From NCBI RefSeq assembly GCF_907164915.1, contig NC_061862.1, positions 3,286,001 to 3,350,000 on the forward strand: a stretch of 64,000 nt of DNA, given 5' to 3'. Position numbers and translations under genes: made by a program. This DNA is from Impatiens glandulifera. Lineage: Eukaryota > Streptophyta > Magnoliopsida > Ericales > Balsaminaceae. The notes below the pieces were generated by a model. The model was given only the letters and a program-made list of their open reading frames with translations, made no database searches and was not told where the DNA came from. Positions 58,110-64,000 of the stretch are shown piece by piece (the stretch's first letter is position 1; every line of letters begins with the position of its first letter).

Positions 58110-58752
58110 GACTACCCACAGCAGGGTGTTAAATTTTTTCATTTAACACCCTGCCACGTCAGCTTAACACCTCTTTTAACACCCACTTTTTAACATGTCA
58201 TACAGCAGCGTGTTATTCAAAGTATCAAAATTACTTTTTCACTTTCTCTCACTTCCACATCATTTAAACATACACATAATTTCATTTTTTTTTAACCACA
58301 AACAATATTATTCATCACTTGATAAATCAAACATACAAATATTATTTAAAACGAAGAAGAAAACAAACACTCTAAACAAGGATGAAAGAGTTTGAAGATT
58401 TTAAAAGAAAGGTGATACAAACAAGGATGATAATATGGTAGAAAATTTCTGAAATTTTTTGGTGTCCAAATGACACAAACCAAGTCTCTATTTATAGATC
58501 GTGAAAAATAAAAAATATTGATATAATTTTTTTTTTTTATTGATCAATCATTATTAAAATGTATTTTTAAAATAAGAAAAGTAAAATCAAAAGCCTGCCA
58601 CATGGCAGGATCTCATTGGCCAAACAAAATTTGACACCCGTGTCAAATTTTGACACCCAAAATTTGACACCCAAAATTGCCCCCTGCTGCCTCCCACCCT
58701 CCTCTTTTGACACCCAAATAACCCCTCAAATACTCCCCTGCTGCGGCTGGTC
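58110..58752. mobile_element. PIF/Harbinger-type MITE, 643 bp
   Basis: The ends are GACTACCCACAGCAGGG and its inverted partner (GACCAGCCGCAGCAGGG on the minus strand). TAA flanks both sides (58107-58109 and 58753-58755), the 3-bp TWA duplication of the Harbinger superfamily. Subterminal TTAACACCC/TTTGACACCC repeats are present. No transposase is encoded. Confidence 0.85.
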
Positions 58753-58755
58753 TAA

Positions 58756-60110
58756 GCGGCTTAAGCCCAATCCTAATCATAGCCTTAACTCTAGTCCTAG
58801 TCTAACCAATCTTAATCATAGTCTTAACTCTAGTCATAGTCTAAACTTTTAACTCTATTTTTAGCCTAACCAATCTTAAAGCTTGTTTGACGAAGCGTTA
58901 TTTGGATAAATCCTGGGTTTTTTTTCAAATAACCCTTGTAGGATAGAATTGATAAAAAACTAAGTTTTTTAAAATTTATACACATTATACCTTTTTATAT
59001 ATATATATAAAATATATTTTGTAAATGACACGATTTAATTTATATGAAATTAAATAAAATTTTAAAATATAATAAAATAAATATTAAAAAACTTTAAATA
59101 TTTTAATATTATTATTAATAAAAAACTCTATTTATTTATATTTTATAATTAATAATACTTTTTTTAAATAAAATAATTTAATTTATATTAAATTAAATTT
59201 TGAAATATAATAAAATAAATATTAAAAAACTATACATATATTAATATTAACTTTTATTAATAAAAAATAAAATTTTAATATATATATATATATATATGTA
59301 TTATAATTAATAATACTTTTTTTAAATGAAATAATTTAATTTCTATTAAATTAAATTTTAAAATATAATAAAATAAATATTAAAAAATTATACATATATT
59401 AGTATTAAATTTTATTAATATAAAAATAAAATTTTAAATAAATATTAATTTTATAAATTATTACTATTAAAATTTAAATATTATATGAGATAATATAATA
59501 TGTTATAGTTTTATTTATATTATAAATTTATTTTAATTAATATAATTAATTAAAAAAATTAAATAAAATAGTTTCAGTGGTCTATAATAATAATTTAAAT
59601 GTCATTTAATTTTATTATTATTATTTTTTTAAATTACATTATAATATTTTTATTTTATTAAATTAAAAAATATTAACTTAAATTAATTAATATATTTATT
59701 TAGAATGAGTTTATATATATAAAAATAGAATAAATTTCTTTATAAATATTTAATTTATATGAGATATATTTATAAATTAATTAATATATGTTATTCAAAT
59801 ATATTAACTTTATTTTTTAGTATAATTATTTATTTATTTGAATTATTTAAAATTTAATATGGTAGGTTATAATTGAATTTATATTGTGTTTTAATTTTTA
59901 TTTGAGATAATTAATAAAATTATTTAAAATGAAATAATTTTATAATTTAATTTATATTAAAATAATTAAAATATAAATAAATATTATATATATTAAAATA
60001 ATTTTTTATTAATATAAAAATAAATATTTAAATAGAGGGTAATTTGGATATTTTAATCCCAAAGATCAAACAAGGCCTTAATCTTATCATTAACTCTAGT
60101 CTTAATCTAA
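58756..60110. mobile_element. ~1.2-kb AT-rich insertion within a CTTAACTCTAGTC repeat
   Basis: At 58770-58870 a ~40-bp tandem repeat (AATCTTAATCATAGTCTTAA) is interrupted and resumes at 60079-60115. The inserted part starts AGCTTGTTTGACG and ends GATCAAACAAGGC, a short inverted repeat, with CTTAA at both edges as a possible target duplication. Inside, an AT-rich unit (AATTTAATTTATATTAAATT) is repeated about every 170 bp. The superfamily is unclear. Confidence 0.55.
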
Positions 60111-60420
60111 ACTTTTAACTTTATGGCATTGTTTTATTTGGTTTTTAAAAAACCCAACTAAAATCAAATTTTCAATTAATTATTTTTACAATTATATCAC
60201 TCAATTCATTAATCAAAATATTAAAATACACTATATTTTAAATTATTATTTTTTATTATATTTATATATCAATATAAAAATAATTATCATCTCCTCAAAA
60301 TTATTACCAATCATTATTTTTTTCTCCATCTAGATTTAAAAAAAATAATCTAAATCTCTTTGGATTATTAATAACCCAAACAAAATTAGTTTTTCAAACA
60401 ATCACTTCTCAACAATCATA

Positions 60421-60824
60421 TCTGAACCGAATATCCGACCGAATTCGAATTTCAATTTCGGTTTTCGAATCAAATTTCAAATCAATTCGAATTCAAATAC
60501 GATTTTCGAGTTTGAGTTTCAACTCGAAACCAAACCGAAAACCGAATTCATTTTTTATTATTTATTCTTCAAAACTTAGTTTAAGAAAAAGTTCATAATA
60601 TTCAAATTAGAATATTTGAATTCAAGATTTAATAATAAAAGAACAAAGAAAGAAAATTATAAGTAGTCTAGTGGTAGAATAGTATTCTGCCACGGTACAG
60701 ACTTTGGTTCAATTCTCGAATTCGAATTCGGTTCGGTTTTCGAATCGACTAAAAAAATAAAAATTCGAATATACCGAACCGAGAAACTCGAATAATCCGA
60801 AAACTAGATCGATGAACACCCCTA
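60421..60824. mobile_element. hAT-type MITE, second copy with tRNA-Gly, truncated
   Basis: This is the inverted relative of 16390-16965: it opens at CTGAACCGAATATCCGACCG (internal in the first copy, so one end is missing) and closes with TGAACACCCCTA. It carries the tRNA-Gly-derived core at 60657-60727 on the + strand. No target duplication can be tested because of the truncation. Confidence 0.82.
60657..60727 (+). other. tRNA-Gly(GCC)-derived sequence inside the hAT MITE
   Basis: GTCTAGTGGTAGAATAGTA and CTGCCACGGTACAGAC match the D arm and anticodon arm of plant tRNA-Gly, with GCC at the anticodon. The acceptor stem and T arm (TTTGGTTCAATTCTCGAA) have decayed. It is not a working tRNA by inspection. 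Confidence 0.75.
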
Positions 60825-61025
60825 CACATTACTCATTTCATAATCAAAATAAGCATTTACATAAATGACAAAACAGTTCAAGGATATCTAGTCTACTAAT
60901 TGGCTAGTAAAGTTATATACTTTTATAAGGAAATGTTCAAAGGTTACACATACATATCATATGTAAAATTCAACTGTTGAATTTTTCACCGGATCAATCT
61001 TTCAATTTCCATTAATGTGAGAGAT

Positions 61026-61803
61026 TGTTGAAATTAAACTAATTTTATTAATTAAATGGAAATTATATTTGGACAAATGGAATTCACACCAAATTTAAAT
61101 GTGAATTAATGGTGCAATTTAATCCAAATGAAATTTACACCAAATTCAAATATGAATTAATTGTGGAATTTAATCCAGATGATATTCACACCAAATTCAA
61201 ATGTAAATTAAGATAAAATTTAATCCAAATAAAATTCACATCAAATTTATTGTGAATTAAAGTGAAATTTAATTCAAATGAAAATGAATTTGTTAATTGT
61301 TATAACTTATAGTTAACATTAATGACTTGATTGAGGCAATTAATTGCTATTATAACTACACAATACTTATTGTTGTTATTGTTGGATCATGGATGTAACT
61401 TGCAAAGATAATAAAAAGGCAAACAAGGATAACCATTGGATGAATGGATGATGGATTAGTGATTGTTGGATTAAAGAATTGATTAATGTTTTTAGAGTTT
61501 AATTTTAAATTATAAATATGCTTTCACCTTGTGTTCTCACTCTAGAATTATAAAAGTCTTCCATGTTTTTTGTCAGTGTTCTTCGTGAGTGTTCTTCGTG
61601 AGCGTTCTTCGAGCTTCTTGATTTGATCATTTATGTGCGAAACCCGGTGATTGTGATTCAAGTACATTGATCAAATTCAATGCGTAGTGATTCCAGTGCA
61701 AAATCATTATTGGATTCGTTATACACTGGGATACAATCATCTACGATAAGCTCCAACACAAACGGGAGATGATGGGACTGTTTTAAGGTAAATGTGTCTA
61801 ACA
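61026..61803 (+). mobile_element. Copia-type LTR (3' LTR or near-solo LTR), ~778 bp
   Basis: A purine tract, AATGTGAGAGAT, directly precedes TGTTGAAATTAAAC; the stretch closes with GTGTCTAACA, the inverted TGTT...AACA ends. A leader-like region with GTGTTCTTCGTGAG repeats and TACACTGGGATACAATCATC resembles the end of plant copia LTRs. Bases 61060-61280 are four ~60-bp units (AATTCACACCAAATTTAAAT). No internal coding region remains. Confidence 0.6.
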
Positions 61804-61809
61804 CATTCC

Positions 61810-62917
61810 TCGAATCAACCATTTATTCAATAATATTATTTTTTGTATACATTTCATTTATTTGTAACATTGTATTGTTTATATATTTCTGTAATTTAAG
61901 GATAAGATATTTCATATTAAGTTCGATTTCTTAAGATAGTTAGAGTAATAATAGATTGTTGTTAAACCTATTAAGAGGAACCATGAGATTGATCAACAAT
62001 ATAGATTAGGCCAATCTAGGATAATTCCAAAATACATAAATGGTTACATTAATACTTCAACTCATTTAAAAAAAAGTAAAATATCTTGACAATATAGTCA
62101 ACCAAATATGCCATTAATTTATCAAATTGACTTTAACAAATTAAGGATCATAACCTAGGTTCCATTGGCTCGACTCCAAAAATAATATGGATATATTTGG
62201 TTAAGTGAAAATAGAATTGAAATTTGAATTGATATTGAAATTATTTTAATTTCATAAGAATTTGTATTGAATTACAATTCAATTCATATATTTGAAAAAT
62301 TATAGAATTATAATTCAATCTCAATTAAAATATTAGTTTGACAAAACCAATTAGGATAACGCAGATGTCACAAATATTTTTTAAGTTTCGATTTTTAATA
62401 AAAAAAAATTATAGGTTCAAAAATTTATAGATTAAAAAAACAAATATTAGTTTGACATTTTAATTTTCTAAATTTAAAATAAAATATCGGTTCAACCTGT
62501 TATCTTCATAAATTAATATATATATCGGTTCAAAATGTTAATTTACTAAATTAAAAAAATAAAATACACCGGTTCAATAATTTAACATCATAAATTAAAA
62601 AAAATCATCGATTGAAAACTTTAATCGTGTTTTAAATGATAAAATAATAAGTTGTTTTGTTTGAAAAAACATAAAATAAAATAAATTTAGAATTACGATT
62701 CCGAGCTAAAAAGAGTGAATTTGAGAACTATAAAATTACACTAAATTAAATTCCATTGAAATTCTAATTTTCATTTTAATTCTTGATATTAAAGAGTTTA
62801 TCAAATTTAAGAATTGAAATTGAACCTCAAATTCCAATTTCAATGTTAATTATAGGGTTACCAAACACACTTATTTTTTTCCTCACATTATTTCTTCTAA
62901 TCCACTTTCAACAACAA

Positions 62918-62959
<42 letters not shown>

Positions 62960-63120
62960 AAATTAAAAAGTATCAATTAGTCACTTTTGTTATTAGATTT
63001 AGGGTTTTAAAATTGGATGTGAAAAAAAAAATATGATAATAATTTAAGAGTAAAGAGTTTTATGAATGTCCATCTATAATGGTTAAAACAGATATTTTAT
63101 CTTTTAATAATTTATCTTTT
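61810..63120. other. AT-rich stretch with a long poly(A) run
   Basis: No gene is recognised. (A)37-38 lies at 62921-62958, a possible tail of an inserted retroelement. TCGGTTCAA motifs recur at 62485-62615. The rest is AT-rich. Confidence 0.5.
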
Positions 63121-63129
63121 GTCGGAACT

Positions 63130-63480
63130 TGGGCTCATTAGTGGATCGTTTTACATGTCTTCCAAACTTATTAGCTACATATGTGCATTATTTAAAATCA
63201 TTAATATATAAGGGGTTGGTTTCAAAATATTTTGATAGTGTTACACATTACCTAAAACATGCAAACATTATACACATTTTATATAATTAATTAAGTTGTG
63301 CGCTAACTATATAAGCTTACTTTATGAAGAATTACGTTACAAAAAAGGCCAAATACTTAATTCAACTTGCACAAAAGGTCAAACAACTCATTGAACTATT
63401 TATTGATTGATTTAACAAAATCATTAAAATCTTATAAGAAAAGTTTATAGATATTTTTAGGAATTACAATCACATATCAA
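63130..63480 (+). repeat. Duplicated helicase 3' flank, copy 3 (distal half)
   Basis: It matches 44625-44960 and 52390-52740: GGCTCATTAGTGGATC, TTCCAAACTTATTAG, TTTGATAGTGTTACACATTA, ACATGCAAACATTA, TAAGTTGTGCGCTAACTATA and CAACTTGCACAAAAGGTCAA in the same order and orientation. Only the distal part is present. Confidence 0.82.
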
Positions 63481-64000
63481 TTGAAAAAGTTGTCAATGAT
63501 TTTTTGTGTTAGCTAGCTTTGTCACGGATAAGTAAAGTTGCAGTCATGGACAGATAAAAAAAAAATGAAGTTGTGGAGGGCTTGAATTTAGAACAATTCC
63601 AAATTTCAACCTTAATTCTTCCATTTAAATAACGGTGACTAAGAACTTCACTAGATTGAAAGAGAAGATTGAAATATTTTCACATTGATTTTGGATTATA
63701 AAGACAGAAAGTTAGGACTTTCACTTGTTTTACTATTTCTCTTTTTGAAAAAAAAAATATGATATGAATGTATTTTCTTTCTTGAAGCAAATTAATGTTT
63801 TATTTTTTTAGATACTTATACATAATTTATTATATGATGTTATTTGGACTAATATATAATTTAATGTTCAACTCACTAACTATGTTTAATACTAAACTTT
63901 AAGATAAATTCAAAGTGAGTATTTTATAAACGATTGAAAGGCAATGACAAGAAAATAAGAAAAAAAAATTAAATAAACATTTCCTCAAACAGTTGGAATA

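Noticed and set aside
62921..62958. Poly(A) run considered as the tail of a retrocopied gene
   Set aside because: No exon-like or processed sequence is recognisable upstream of it.

Overview
The window is nuclear DNA of a flowering plant, almost certainly a eudicot. It is very AT-rich, its genes are split by GT-AG introns, its proteins are of plant families (TT12-type MATE carrier, PMH-type mitochondrial DEAD-box helicase, CLE peptide, LEA protein, PHR2-type photolyase relative), and most of the rest is plant transposon debris. The species cannot be named from the sequence alone. Gene density is low: four complete genes that look functional (TLC-domain protein 8585-9936 +, CLE peptide 20445-20711 +, DEAD-box helicase 41174-44091 +, TT12-like MATE 55488-57565 +). 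There are also two partial genes (PHR2 3' end at 1-487 +, LEA 3' exons at 23109-23606 -) and some coding-like scraps.

Layout. 1-8 kb: PHR2 3' end, a 481-bp hAT MITE with an 8-bp target duplication, an inverted fragment of the downstream TLC gene split by a Mutator-like MITE, a non-autonomous element with paired 59-bp repeat blocks, and a 1.5-kb palindromic array of an ACACGTTT-type repeat. 8.5-10 kb: the eight-exon TLC gene. 10.8-17.4 kb: a satellite-like block, a 200-bp-arm hairpin made from an endogenous pararetrovirus protease fragment, a decayed minus-strand Ty1/copia element with a 1.67-kb LTR, a hAT MITE carrying a tRNA-Gly-like sequence, and a CACTA end. 18-23.6 kb: a small uncharacterised reading frame, a CLE gene, LINE ORF1 remains and LEA exons. 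25.6-38.8 kb: tandem repeats, two Helitron arrays (one with higher-order structure), duplicated host segments and a second copy of the dispersed repeat seen at 7-8 kb. 41-44 kb: helicase. 45.6-53 kb: an LTR-like block, copia RT/RNase H remains, and a duplicated copy of the helicase 3' flank broken by LINE and hAT remains. 55.5-57.6 kb: MATE gene. 58-64 kb: Harbinger-type MITE, a large AT-rich insertion, a second tRNA-bearing hAT MITE, a copia LTR and a third copy of the helicase 3' flank.

The genes do not form a pathway or cluster. What ties the window together is repeated local copying: pieces of the TLC gene and the helicase 3' flank have been duplicated within tens of kilobases, and transposons have inserted into the copies. 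This leaves empty and filled site pairs that allow several elements to be delimited. The strongest candidates for something new are the pararetroviral hairpin (12291-12710), the tRNA-Gly-bearing hAT MITE family (16390-16965, 60421-60824), the large palindromic array (5455-6990) and the Helitron higher-order array (28666-31728).
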